Below, piece after piece: positions 44,054 through 51,645 of a DNA stretch of 64,000 nt; position 1 is the first letter of the stretch; the number at the start of each line of letters is the position of its first letter. The notes beneath the pieces are model-generated. The model was not told where the DNA came from and did not search any database. It saw only the letters and a program-made list of their open reading frames with translations. The translations under genes were made by a program, and so were the position numbers. Origin of the DNA: Bradyrhizobium algeriense (GTDB lineage: Bacteria > Pseudomonadota > Alphaproteobacteria > Rhizobiales > Xanthobacteraceae); contig NZ_PYCN01000007.1 in the NCBI RefSeq assembly GCF_003062295.1, forward strand, positions 1 to 64,000, in the 5' to 3' direction.

Positions 44054-44973
44054 GCCTCGAACGCGAGCCCGCCCACGGTGCGGTTGGTCAGTTCGGCTAT
44101 CCTTGGCGCGGAATATCGTTGAGCCAGATGTCTCAACTCGTTGATGTCCAGCTCGGGTCCAGCGACGTCGCATCCAAATCGTATTCGGAAAGAAAGAGTC
44201 GGGAAAAGTAGAAAAGCGCTCCTCGGCGGTTGCGCAATTTAACCGTGATTAAATCGATTGACCTTGGTTCCGAATGGTGACATTATTGCCACATTCAACT
44301 ATTAAATTGAACAGATTAAACAGGCGTCGCCTTTTTCTGCCCGAACATCCTCAGGCCGCTTTCCGGTCGGCGCCTTTTTGTTAATGACTATCGAGCTTGG
44401 AGCGATGCCTCATGCATACGCGATCCAAAAGATATCTTCGACGCCACCGCGCACGATTGAGAGCGGAACGTCGGGCGTCGTTCACGCCGTTTCTTCAGTG
44501 TGGAAACCGACTGGTCCAAAAGATTGCCGTCGGGATGAAGAAACGTTGGCCTGACATCGCTGGATATTCCCGCGCGGACGACCTGAGCGACGGGGGCGGA
44601 CGAAAGCGGGGCGGTCGCGCCTCGCCAAGCCTGATCCTCAACTAGGCTGATCTTCAACAAGCCTGATCCTCTACCGACATCAGCCTTAAAGGCCGCCTCC
44701 GGGCGGCCTTTTGTTTTCACGCCTCGGGCTGGCCAAGCTCAGCTCCGCTGAATGCGCGGCGATTGCCCGTTCAGCCGCCATTGCGTGATGGTCTCCTTTA
44801 TCGCCTACCGACTGCCGCAGGAACGTCGCTCCGGAAGGACCGTCATAATTTCGGTAGGCCGGGCCTTCCCGAGCGCACACGCAGCATCGATATGGAAACG
44901 CACTTTCCCCTGGCCATTTCCGGAGCGAAGATCGGCCGCAGGGAGATTGAGTGTTCACCGGAGGGACCGAAAG
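44054..44973. other. Long gene-poor region at the right end of the accessory block
   Basis: Three weak items are visible. Reverse-strand 44041-44180 encodes a helix-turn-helix-like stretch (ELRHLAQRYSAPRIAELTNR, TVGGLAFEAYK) with no start codon, possibly a decayed gene. A plus-strand frame from ATG 44412 (MHTRSKRYLRRHRARLRAER) is very basic and unconvincing. At 44628-44675 a roughly 16-bp unit (AGCCTGATCCTCAAC) occurs three times, just before a terminator at 44688-44712. AT content is high around 44180-44330. Confidence 0.35.
44688..44712 (+). terminator. Rho-independent terminator
   Basis: AAAGGCCGCC, a short loop and GGGCGGCCTTTTGTTTT give a strong stem and a T-rich tail. No confident gene ends at it. 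Confidence 0.75.
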
Positions 44974-45414
44974 ATGTTCGCCAGCATTGCCGGCATAGCC
45001 CTCGCGCTACAATTGGGAGTACCAGCCCATTCGCCGAACGAAAGCACGCCCTCCTTGGTCCAGGAAATCTTGACCCATGAATTCTTGGCCCAGGATACCT
45101 TGGCCCATGAATTCTTGACCCATGAAATCCGGTACCGCCGTCACGGCCGTCCGCCGCCGTGCGGCCACGGTTACGATCTCGATGAGCGGGACGGCAAGTG
45201 CTACCCGAACGGGACGGTGCCGCCGCGGTTTCAATCGGGCCGGTATTATCCCCTGGAGTACGGCGGCGGCCGGCGCCCGGTACCATGCGGTCACGGCGCA
45301 GACAGCGATATTCGCGATGGGCTCTGCTACCCGACGGGCACGGTGCCACGGCAGTATCAGGAAGGCCGCCCGGGCTATCACTATCGACGAAACGGCTACT
45401 ACGAAATGCGCTAG
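44974..45414 (+). CDS. Exported protein with two PCGHG/RDG-CYP modules and a pentapeptide repeat
   Basis: The 146-residue protein has a short hydrophobic start (MFASIAGIALALQLGVPAHS), then a four-fold five-residue repeat (LTHEF LAQDT LAHEF LTHEI). Two copies of a cysteine module follow: PPPCGHGYDLDERDGKCYPN and PVPCGHGADSDIRDGLCYPT. Each has two cysteines spaced 13 residues apart. A Tyr/Arg/Gly-rich tail closes it. A GGAGGG site precedes the ATG. No family was recognised. The gene 190 bp downstream is a paralogue. Confidence 0.7.
   Translation: MFASIAGIALALQLGVPAHSPNESTPSLVQEILTHEFLAQDTLAHEFLTHEIRYRRHGRPPPCGHGYDLDERDGKCYPNGTVPPRFQSGRYYPLEYGGGRRPVPCGHGADSDIRDGLCYPTGTVPRQYQEGRPGYHYRRNGYYEMR
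45066..45125 (+). repeat. Four-copy 15-bp minisatellite in coding sequence
   Basis: Units run 45066-45080, 45081-45095, 45096-45110 and 45111-45125, on the pattern (A/T)(A/T)yCTTGrCCCAkGA. They encode L-(T/A)-(H/Q)-(E/D)-x pentapeptides. A related 15-bp array is at 49281-49340. Confidence 0.8.
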
Positions 45415-45602
45415 CGCGGCGACGCTGAACAGCTGTTCGCCGTACAGCGGCTGTCCCGTGGCGGCCGTGCAGGGATTTGACTTCCGATACTTGAAATGCG
45501 TTCACCGGATATTCAGCGCGCGTTTTGTATCAACGCAATGCAGCGACCGGCCAGCACGTCGTGGAAACGCCGGCAGCTTCTGGTTTGATCGGAGAAGGAC
45601 CC

Positions 45603-46010
45603 ATGATCGTCAGCATTGCCGCCGCGGCACTGGCCGTTCAGTTGAGCATGACGCCTGGAAGCGCTGTTGCACCCGTCCTGGATGCACCTGTCTTGCCTCA
45701 AGCCGTGCAATACGGTGTGCCCGCCCGTCCGCCGCCATGCGGCCATGGCTGGGACCTGAGCGCGCGCGATGGCCTCTGCTATCCGAACGGCTATCTGCCG
45801 CCGCAAGACCAGGCCGCAAGGCAATATCCGCGTTACTATCGCGGCGGCCGCTACCCCGTTCCTTGTGGCCATGGCGCCGACCTCGATGTCAGGGATGGCC
45901 AATGTTACCCGAACGGGATGGTACCGCCGCAATATCAGCAGGGGCGTCAACGGTATTACGGCGACGGGTACTACCAGCGCCCGCCGCGGGGCCGATACTA
46001 CGATGACTGA
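45603..46010 (+). CDS. Exported paralogue with two PCGHG/RDG-CYP modules
   Basis: The 135-residue protein has a hydrophobic N-terminus (MIVSIAAAALAVQLSMTPGS) and two modules, PPPCGHGWDLSARDGLCYPN and PVPCGHGADLDVRDGQCYPN, each followed by G-x-(L/V)PPQ-x-Q. The tail is rich in Tyr and Arg. It keeps both modules of its upstream neighbour but lacks the pentapeptide array. A GGAGAAGGA site lies before the ATG. The pair looks like a tandem duplication. Conserved Cys, His and Asp suggest disulfide or metal binding, which is inference. Confidence 0.7.
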   Translation: MIVSIAAAALAVQLSMTPGSAVAPVLDAPVLPQAVQYGVPARPPPCGHGWDLSARDGLCYPNGYLPPQDQAARQYPRYYRGGRYPVPCGHGADLDVRDGQCYPNGMVPPQYQQGRQRYYGDGYYQRPPRGRYYDD

Positions 46011-46074
46011 GCCTTCCGGTCGACTGAAGCGGATCGGCAACGGGAAAGCACCTGCAAGCGCGCTTGCCGGAGCG

Positions 46075-46554
46075 CTACGGTCGGCGGCGTAGCTCCGCGA
46101 CAGCTTCGGCAACCACCGCGACGAGCGAAGCCATGGTGTACGGCTTCGGCAGCCATCCGAGCGGGGCATAGGGCTCGGCGCGTCCGCGCGTGTGCGCATC
46201 GTCATGCGCGGTCGCAAAGATGCAGCGAATGGCGAAGTCCTGATAGAGTTGCCGTGCGGCGTCGATGCCGTCGCGGGTGCTGGCGAGACGAATGTCCATC
46301 ACGGCGAGCGTCGGTTGTGCCTCGCCGGCCAGCGCGACGGCTTCCTCGGCGGTCATGGCCGGCCCGACAACCTCAAAGCCGGCTGCCGTCAGCGCGACTT
46401 CGGTTTGCATGGCGATCAGAAAATCGTCCTCGACGACGAGAACGCGTAGCGGGCCCTGCTTGTCTTCTATCCGCCGAGCCTCTTCGGCAGGCGGCGGGTT
46501 CCGGTCCGGCTTGGACGGCAACGCAAAATGCCCTGCGCGCTGCTGAGGCGTCAT
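46075..46554 (-). CDS. Single-domain response regulator
   Basis: The 159-residue protein is a receiver domain with a 35-residue leader. Acidic pair VVEDDFLIA, phospho-acceptor Asp in LAVMDIRLASTRDG, Thr/Ala switch FATAHDD and Lys in GWLPKPYT are all present. No output domain follows, so it probably acts by protein contact or phosphotransfer. It lies 11 bp after the kinase gene and is surely its partner. Confidence 0.88.
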   Translation of the reverse strand: MTPQQRAGHFALPSKPDRNPPPAEEARRIEDKQGPLRVLVVEDDFLIAMQTEVALTAAGFEVVGPAMTAEEAVALAGEAQPTLAVMDIRLASTRDGIDAARQLYQDFAIRCIFATAHDDAHTRGRAEPYAPLGWLPKPYTMASLVAVVAEAVAELRRRP

Positions 46555-46565
46555 TGATCACCGCT

Positions 46566-48563
46566 CTAGATTTTTGCAGCGGGGAAATCGAGGCATGCCC
46601 GCGAGGGATTTTTCGTGACGTTGAGCGTTCCGTGCAGCTGGCGCGCGAGGCCGAGCGCGAGTTGCAGTCCGGACGAGGTCTTGCGTACCTCCTCGAGGTC
46701 GAACCCCTCCCCGTCATCCTCGACGCAGAGCGCCAGCCGCCCGCCCTCGCCGGTCAAGCTGACCCGGACGCCCTGCCTCGCATGATCCTTGACGCCGTGC
46801 TTCACGGCGTTTGTCAGCAGCTCGTTCAAAATCAGTGCGAGCGGCATCGCCACGTCGTTGGAAAGCACGCCGCGCGCAATGCCGCATTCAATTCGCGCAT
46901 CCGGCGGCAGCAATTGCCGGATGGTTTCGCATACCTCCGGCAGGAATTCTTCCGCTGCGAAATGGCTTGCATCGCTGCGGCCGTACAGCACACGCTGCGC
47001 CGCCGCCATCGCCGCGATCCGCGCGCTGGCTTCGTTCAGGACTTTCCGCGCCTCCTCGCTGTGCGCGGTCCTTGCCGCGCAGAACAGCAGCGACTGCAGC
47101 ACCTGCATGTTGTTCTTGGTGCGATGATTGAGTTCATCGAGCAGAAGCCGCTGCTGGGTTTCCGCCTGCCGCCGCTCGCTGATATCCACCAGCATGTTGA
47201 TGGCGCCGGTGATCCTGCCGAAAGCATCCCGCAGCGGCGTCGGGAACGGAATGAAGGGCACCCGCGTTCCGTCCGGCCGCTCGGCGACCGCTTCAGTGCC
47301 ACGCACGGCGCGCCCTTCCCTGAGCGTAACCGCCATTGGGCACTCATCGTGCGGGAGCGGCGTGCCATCCGGCATGAACAGCTTCCAGGTGACGCACCAT
47401 TCGTCGCTGCCGAGCGTCGGCGTCCGGCCGGAGAAATCAACCGCCGCCTGGTTGAAATAGGTAATTTTCCCCTGCGCGTCGGTCGTGTAGATCGCGGCCG
47501 GTATAGCCGCGAGCAATTCGGTCAGACGCTGCTCGCTCTCCCTGAGCTTGCGTTCGGCGTCCTTGCGATCGGTGATGTCGCGGGCGATCTTCGATGCGCC
47601 GACGATGCTCCCCGTGCCGTCGCACACGGGCGAGACGGTCAGCGAAATGTCCAAAAGGCTGCCGTCCTTGCGCCGGCGAACGGTTTCATAATGGTGGATG
47701 CGTTCGCCGCGCCCGATGCGCGCGAGTATCCCGAGCTCCTCATCCTCGTGTCCTGGCGGGAAAAGAATGGTCACGGGCTTGCCGATCGCCTCGCCGGCAG
47801 TATAGCCGAACAGCCGCTCGGCGCCTGGATTCCAGCTCCGGATGATCCCGTCCAGGTCCTTGCTGATGATCGCATCGTCGGAGAATTCCACGATGGACAC
47901 GAGCTGCCTCGCACGCTCTTCGGCGGCGCACCGCGCCTGTTCCGTCCTCAATCTCGCGATACCGAAGCCCAGTTGCCGCGCCAGCGTCAACGCGACGTCG
48001 ATCTCCGGTTCGACGAAGTGATGCGGCCTGTCGTAATAGGCCATGAACTTTCCGGCGAGCCGGCCGCCGATCATGATCGGAATAAAAGCGACCGCCGCGA
48101 TATGTTCTCGCGCGATCGTTTCCTTGAGCCGATCCGAAAGCGCTGAAACGCCGATATCCTCGAAGGTGACCGGACGCGGATTTGCTTCGCCCCTGTCCCA
48201 TGGCGAATGGCCTTCGACGGCCATCCGGTAGCCGTCCGACAGGCCCCGCCATCCGACGAAATGCATCGCGTCGCTGTCGTCAAATAGCAGAATGGAGGCG
48301 CGCTCGCAGGCGAGTGCCGCGAGGATGGCGTCCAGACCGGCGTCGTAAACATCTGGAAGTGACGTGGCGTATTGGAGCTTTTCGGAGAAGTGGAACAGGG
48401 CCGCCTGCTCTTCGCTGCGGCCCGCCAGCGCTTGTTCGGCTTTGACAGCCAGCCTCTCTTCGCGCGCGCGCAGCCTTCCTTCGCGAAGCGCCCGAGCGAC
48501 GTCCGGAGTGGCGGACTGGCCCGGCGGGGAAAGAGTCTTGGCCGTCCGTTGCTGGATGCTCAT
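46566..48563 (-). CDS. GAF-PAS-PAS sensor histidine kinase, HisKA_2 type
   Basis: The 665-residue cytoplasmic kinase begins with a coiled stretch and has a GAF domain (about 55-215). PAS domain one follows (SIVEFSDDAIISKDLDGIIRSWNPGAERLFGYTAGEAIGKPVTILFP), then PAS domain two (LLAAIPAAIYTTDAQGKITYFNQAAVDFSG). The catalytic half has the phospho-acceptor His in LLLDELNHRTKNNMQVLQSLL, NELLTNAVKHGV and VEDDGEGFDLEE. There is no membrane helix, so it senses internal signals. HisKA_2 kinases in rhizobia often feed stress or light pathways. It is in an operon with the receiver gene. Confidence 0.9.
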   Translation of the reverse strand: MSIQQRTAKTLSPPGQSATPDVARALREGRLRAREERLAVKAEQALAGRSEEQAALFHFSEKLQYATSLPDVYDAGLDAILAALACERASILLFDDSDAMHFVGWRGLSDGYRMAVEGHSPWDRGEANPRPVTFEDIGVSALSDRLKETIAREHIAAVAFIPIMIGGRLAGKFMAYYDRPHHFVEPEIDVALTLARQLGFGIARLRTEQARCAAEERARQLVSIVEFSDDAIISKDLDGIIRSWNPGAERLFGYTAGEAIGKPVTILFPPGHEDEELGILARIGRGERIHHYETVRRRKDGSLLDISLTVSPVCDGTGSIVGASKIARDITDRKDAERKLRESEQRLTELLAAIPAAIYTTDAQGKITYFNQAAVDFSGRTPTLGSDEWCVTWKLFMPDGTPLPHDECPMAVTLREGRAVRGTEAVAERPDGTRVPFIPFPTPLRDAFGRITGAINMLVDISERRQAETQQRLLLDELNHRTKNNMQVLQSLLFCAARTAHSEEARKVLNEASARIAAMAAAQRVLYGRSDASHFAAEEFLPEVCETIRQLLPPDARIECGIARGVLSNDVAMPLALILNELLTNAVKHGVKDHARQGVRVSLTGEGGRLALCVEDDGEGFDLEEVRKTSSGLQLALGLARQLHGTLNVTKNPSRACLDFPAAKI

Positions 48564-48754
48564 TCCCGCTATTCCTGCCCCGTGAGGGCAAATCTTGCAT
48601 CACACGATACTCGGCTTCAGCACATGCAGGATCAGCACGCATGACCGCCAAGCTCTTAAGTCCAGCAAGAGAAAATCGTTCCCCGCGAAGGCCGGGCATC
48701 GAAACGTCCGCTTGCGTGGTCGCTGCTTGCGGAATGGATCGCAATTCGAGCGAT

Positions 48755-48830
48755 AGAGCATGATCTCCGGGCAAACGCTCCGCGTTTGTCGCGAGGGAAA
48801 ACCGGGGGCTACTTTTCCGGATCGTGCTCT
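48755..48830. repeat. Palindromic repeat (AGAGCATGAT...ATCGTGCTCT family)
   Basis: The ends AGAGCATGAT and ATCGTGCTCT pair, and the interior keeps the GGAAAACCGGGGGCTACTTT core typical of Bradyrhizobium extragenic repeats. It lies upstream of the kinase gene and abuts the 3' end of the next minus-strand gene. Confidence 0.75.
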
Positions 48831-49227
48831 AGCAACCCCGGCAGATCCCCGTGAAACTGCTCACCTCCGGTCGCGTCCGCCGCCGAACCGGCGGCTTTTG
48901 CTGGCGAGCCTGACGCGGGCTGATGATCCGCTGCGAAGCGCCCGCATAGGGCGGCGTCACCAGGCGTGCACGCGCCGGCTGATCGACCGATCCGTAGGAT
49001 ACGGGCGGCGGTGGAGGGTTGGGCCTGAGCGGCGGGATATTCGCGGCGTTGCCGATGCCGCTGGGATCGGAGAGCGCCCTGGGATTGGCCGGGCCGAACG
49101 GTACACCTGATATCGACGAGTTGCCGGCGCCGGCCGAGCCGGCTGGCGGCGTCAATTGTGCGAATGCCCTGGCGGGGGCGATCAGGGCGAGCGCCACGAA
49201 AACAACAAGCGCCGGATTGCGGGACAT
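48829..49227 (-). CDS. Exported Pro/Arg-rich hypothetical protein
   Basis: The 132-residue protein has a signal peptide (MSRNPALVVFVALALIAPAR, then AFAQ) and a low-complexity mature part with NIPPLRPNPPPPPVSYGS. The C-terminus (RQQKPPVRRRTRPEVSSFTGICRGC) is basic and ends with two cysteines. A CCTGGAG ribosome site supports ATG 49225-49227. No family was recognised. Confidence 0.55.
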   Translation of the reverse strand: MSRNPALVVFVALALIAPARAFAQLTPPAGSAGAGNSSISGVPFGPANPRALSDPSGIGNAANIPPLRPNPPPPPVSYGSVDQPARARLVTPPYAGASQRIISPRQARQQKPPVRRRTRPEVSSFTGICRGC

Positions 49228-49280
49228 CGAGATCGCTCCAGGAGGCACTCATGCAACCATCATATGGGGCGCGCGTTCCC

Positions 49281-49340
49281 TCGGCTCCAGATCCTTGGCT
49301 TCAGGATCCTTGGCTCCAAGATCCTTGGCTCCAGATCCTC
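49281..49340. repeat. Four-copy 15-bp minisatellite
   Basis: Units at 49281, 49296, 49311 and 49326 follow TGGCTyCAgGATCCT, with one base lost in the last. All frames across it stay open. Plus frames read repeats of DPWLQ or RILGS-like residues and the minus frame reads LEPRI. Whether any frame is translated is unknown. Confidence 0.8.
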
Positions 49341-49416
49341 TGCTTCCAGCGCGTCGGCTTTTTCTGCCGTCCGTCCGGCTACGGAGTAGGCGTCGGCGAA
49401 AGAATCAGACCTAATC

Positions 49417-49695
49417 ATGGCGCGGTCACGTTTTGAGATTTCGGCGGCAATGAACCAGCCTGAGGTCCTCGATTCCGATATCCACGCCCTGCAGCAGTGG
49501 CTGCGCGCTGCCTGGCGGCAGCTTGGCGATCCCTCCCTCACCAGCTTCAGCCGGCGCGAGTTGCGCAACCAGATGAAGCAGTATAGCGCCGACCTGCGGG
49601 CGCGGCTGCAGATGGCGGCCGAACAACAGTCCGAGCCGGTCCAGCAACCGATCCCGGCCTACTCACGGCCAGCGCTGCGAATCCTTTCATGGTGA
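49417..49695 (+). CDS. Small helical hypothetical protein
   Basis: The 92-residue protein contains DSDIHALQQWLRAAWRQLGDPSLTSFSRRELRNQMKQYSADLRARL, mostly amphipathic helix. No family was recognised. ATG 49417 or 49450 may be the start. The 3' end overlaps the convergent membrane-protein gene by 9 bp. Confidence 0.5.
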   Translation: MARSRFEISAAMNQPEVLDSDIHALQQWLRAAWRQLGDPSLTSFSRRELRNQMKQYSADLRARLQMAAEQQSEPVQQPIPAYSRPALRILSW

Positions 49696-50091
49696 CGGAA
49701 CAAGGTCAGGCGCCTGCCGTTCGGCCGCCAGCCATGAACACAGCGCTGACGGCACCGCGCCGATGAGGCCGAGCAGCAGGACATACGGACCGTGGCCGAA
49801 TCCGATCCAGAACGCCGCTGCAAACGGCAGGTAGCTGATCGTGTAGCCGAACAGCGCCGTGAGCGCGATGCGGTACGAGACGTTGCGCCTTGCCAGCGCA
49901 TGATCGAACCACGCGGCCGATAGCGCCGGGATCAACCCGACCAGATATATCGTCGGCAGCATCATGATCTGGGCGACATCGAACGTGGTCGGGCTGCCCG
50001 CAAGCCAATTGGCAATCTGCAGCATCACCCAGAACGCGACGATGAAGCCGAGCGGCGGCGCGACCGCGGCGAAGATCAGAAAGCGTTTCAT
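49687..50091 (-). CDS. Hypothetical four-helix membrane protein
   Basis: The 134-residue protein has four helices (IFAAVAPPLGFIVAFWVML, IMMLPTIYLVGLIPALSAAWF, IALTALFGYTISYLPFAAAFWIG and YVLLLGLIGAVPSALCSWLA) and a short polar tail. It has no recognised family or catalytic motif. It is divergent from the formyltransferase-like gene. Confidence 0.6.
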   Translation of the reverse strand: MKRFLIFAAVAPPLGFIVAFWVMLQIANWLAGSPTTFDVAQIMMLPTIYLVGLIPALSAAWFDHALARRNVSYRIALTALFGYTISYLPFAAAFWIGFGHGPYVLLLGLIGAVPSALCSWLAAERQAPDLVPSP

Positions 50092-50489
50092 GCTGATGGT
50101 CCGTGGTTGCTATTCCTGGCCCGAACCGTAGCGCTGCGTCGTTCGTTGCCGCTGTGATGCCACTCACGCTGGCGGGTGCCCAGGCTCCACCCGATGGTCG
50201 CAGGCGCATTGGGGGAAATCTACGATGACGAGAACCGGCCTATGCCTGGCGCAGCCGATCCGCTTCTGGCCGATCGTCCCCGGCGAGGCCGCGCCCTACC
50301 CTAGTTGCGCCGTCAAAGGCTAGATTTTTGATTTGACGCGTTTTCTTGACGCGAACCGGCCTCCACTTCGCTGGAAAACGCTATGCGCCACCCTGTTGAT
50401 AACCCCAACGCTCCGGGGCCGGCGTCGAAACAGGCCGCCATGGTGTGCTATCGGCATACCGGCCTGATTAACGACGACGGACAGAACAC
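50092..50489. other. Divergent intergenic region with a repeat
   Basis: No coding region is supported. A palindromic repeat (50332-50385) occupies the centre. Promoters for both flanking genes must lie here but are not clear. Confidence 0.4.
50332..50385. repeat. Extragenic palindrome GCGTTTTC...GAAAACGC
   Basis: GACGCGTTTTCTTGACGCGA, then ACCGGCCTCCACTTCGCTGG and AAAACGCT form a family often seen between Bradyrhizobium genes. The outer arms GCGTTTTC and GAAAACGC pair. Confidence 0.65.
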
Positions 50490-51089
50490 ATGCGGATCAC
50501 CCTGGTCGGTTCCCGCCATTTCGGCGTGACGACATTCAATACGCTGCGCCAACACGGGGTCGATATCGTCCTCGTCGTCGTTCACGATGGCGAGGACCGG
50601 CTTGCCGCTGCCGCGCAGGCCGCCGGGATCGAGGTCGTCGTGCAGGCCGATCCGAAACGCGTGGTCGCATCGGAAATCGCACCCAATACCGACCTGATCG
50701 TGACCGCCCATAGCCATGCCCGCGTCACCCGGGAAGCGCTGGCTACCGCCAAACTCGGCGGCATCGGCTATCACCCTTCGCTCCTGCCCCGGCATCGCGG
50801 CATCGCCGCCGTGGAATGGACCATCAAGGAAGGCGATCCGATCACGGGCGGCACGGTCTACCACCTCGCCGACCGGATGGATGCCGGCGCCATCGCCGCG
50901 CAGGAGTGGGTCTTCGTCAGAAAGGGAGAGACCGCCCGCGAGCTCTGGGAGCGCGCGCTGGCCCCGCTGGGCCAGAAACTGCTCGCTGACGTCATCTTTC
51001 ACGCCAGGACCCACCACAACCTCCCTGCCACGCCGCAGGAGGAAGAATTCGCCACCCAAGCGCCGAGCCTGTCCGACGGCAAGCACTGA
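50490..51089 (+). CDS. Formyltransferase-domain protein (10-formyltetrahydrofolate-using type)
   Basis: The 199-residue protein is a single formyl_trans_N domain. Its active-site loop IGYHPSLLPRHRG carries the catalytic His and the SLLPRHRG motif, with the distal Asp in ADRMDAGAI. The Asn of Met-tRNA formyltransferases (INVH) is replaced by Gly. The loop looks more like the hydrolase domain of 10-formyl-THF dehydrogenase (IIYHPSLLPRHRG). It may hydrolyse or transfer formyl groups to a small molecule. The Fmt C-terminal tRNA domain is absent, so it is not Fmt. Confidence 0.78.
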   Translation: MRITLVGSRHFGVTTFNTLRQHGVDIVLVVVHDGEDRLAAAAQAAGIEVVVQADPKRVVASEIAPNTDLIVTAHSHARVTREALATAKLGGIGYHPSLLPRHRGIAAVEWTIKEGDPITGGTVYHLADRMDAGAIAAQEWVFVRKGETARELWERALAPLGQKLLADVIFHARTHHNLPATPQEEEFATQAPSLSDGKH

Positions 51090-51291
51090 CCCTTACGAAA
51101 ATACCTCAAGCCGCCCATTCGCGCCGAATTTGGCACCAAAGGGCGGATTTTTTCGTTCCCCTGCCGGAACCAGATTCACCTTGATGTGTTTGAAATCCCG
51201 GGAACTTTCCACAGTATTGCGTCGCACCCAAGTTTGGACACATTGTGACCAGATAAGGCACGCCATCACACACATCTCAAGGAATTGATCC

Positions 51292-51645
51292 ATGCGCGCC
51301 AATCGCATCAGCGACATTTTGTTTGCCTCGTTTCTTGCCGCCGCCGCGACCCTGGCCGCAGCTCCAGCCTCCGCCCAGTCGCCCTATGACGGCCTTTGGC
51401 AAGTTACCGTTGTCACAAAAACGGGCAGTTGCGATGCGCAGACTACGTCGACCGTGAACGTCGCCGACGGCAAGATTTCGGGCGGTCCGGTTTCCGGCAG
51501 CGTCGGCAGCGGGGGACTTGTGCGAGTCTCGATCAATGGTGCATATGCGAACGGTCAACTCAGTGGCAACTCCGGATCGGGGAAATGGAATGGGGCTTCA
51601 GCTGGTGTCGCGTGCAGCGGTCGATGGGAAGCGTCCCGTCAGTAA
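51292..51645 (+). CDS. Small exported protein
   Basis: The 117-residue protein has a clear signal peptide (ISDILFASFLAAAATLAAAPASAQS) and a Gly/Ser-rich beta-type mature part with two cysteines (GSCDAQ, VACSGR). It begins SPYDGLWQVTVVTKTG, a pattern shared with several small Bradyrhizobium secreted proteins. AAGGAATTG precedes the ATG. It overlaps the long-form start of the next gene. Confidence 0.65.
   Translation: MRANRISDILFASFLAAAATLAAAPASAQSPYDGLWQVTVVTKTGSCDAQTTSTVNVADGKISGGPVSGSVGSGGLVRVSINGAYANGQLSGNSGSGKWNGASAGVACSGRWEASRQ

Noticed and set aside
44412..44645. Basic ORF beginning MHTRSKRYLRRHRARLRAER
   Set aside because: There is no clear ribosome site or family likeness, and a longer open frame exists antisense. 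It is only mentioned in the gap note.
34148..44973. Search for a second copy of the tRNA-Lys 3' end (attR)
   Set aside because: No repeat of the GGGTTCGAGTCCC to CCA segment was seen, so no att site is claimed.
49260..49416. Minus-strand 52-residue frame MIRSDSFADAYSVAGRTAEK across the minisatellite
   Set aside because: It is possible, but all frames are open across a 15-bp repeat, so open reading is not evidence of coding.
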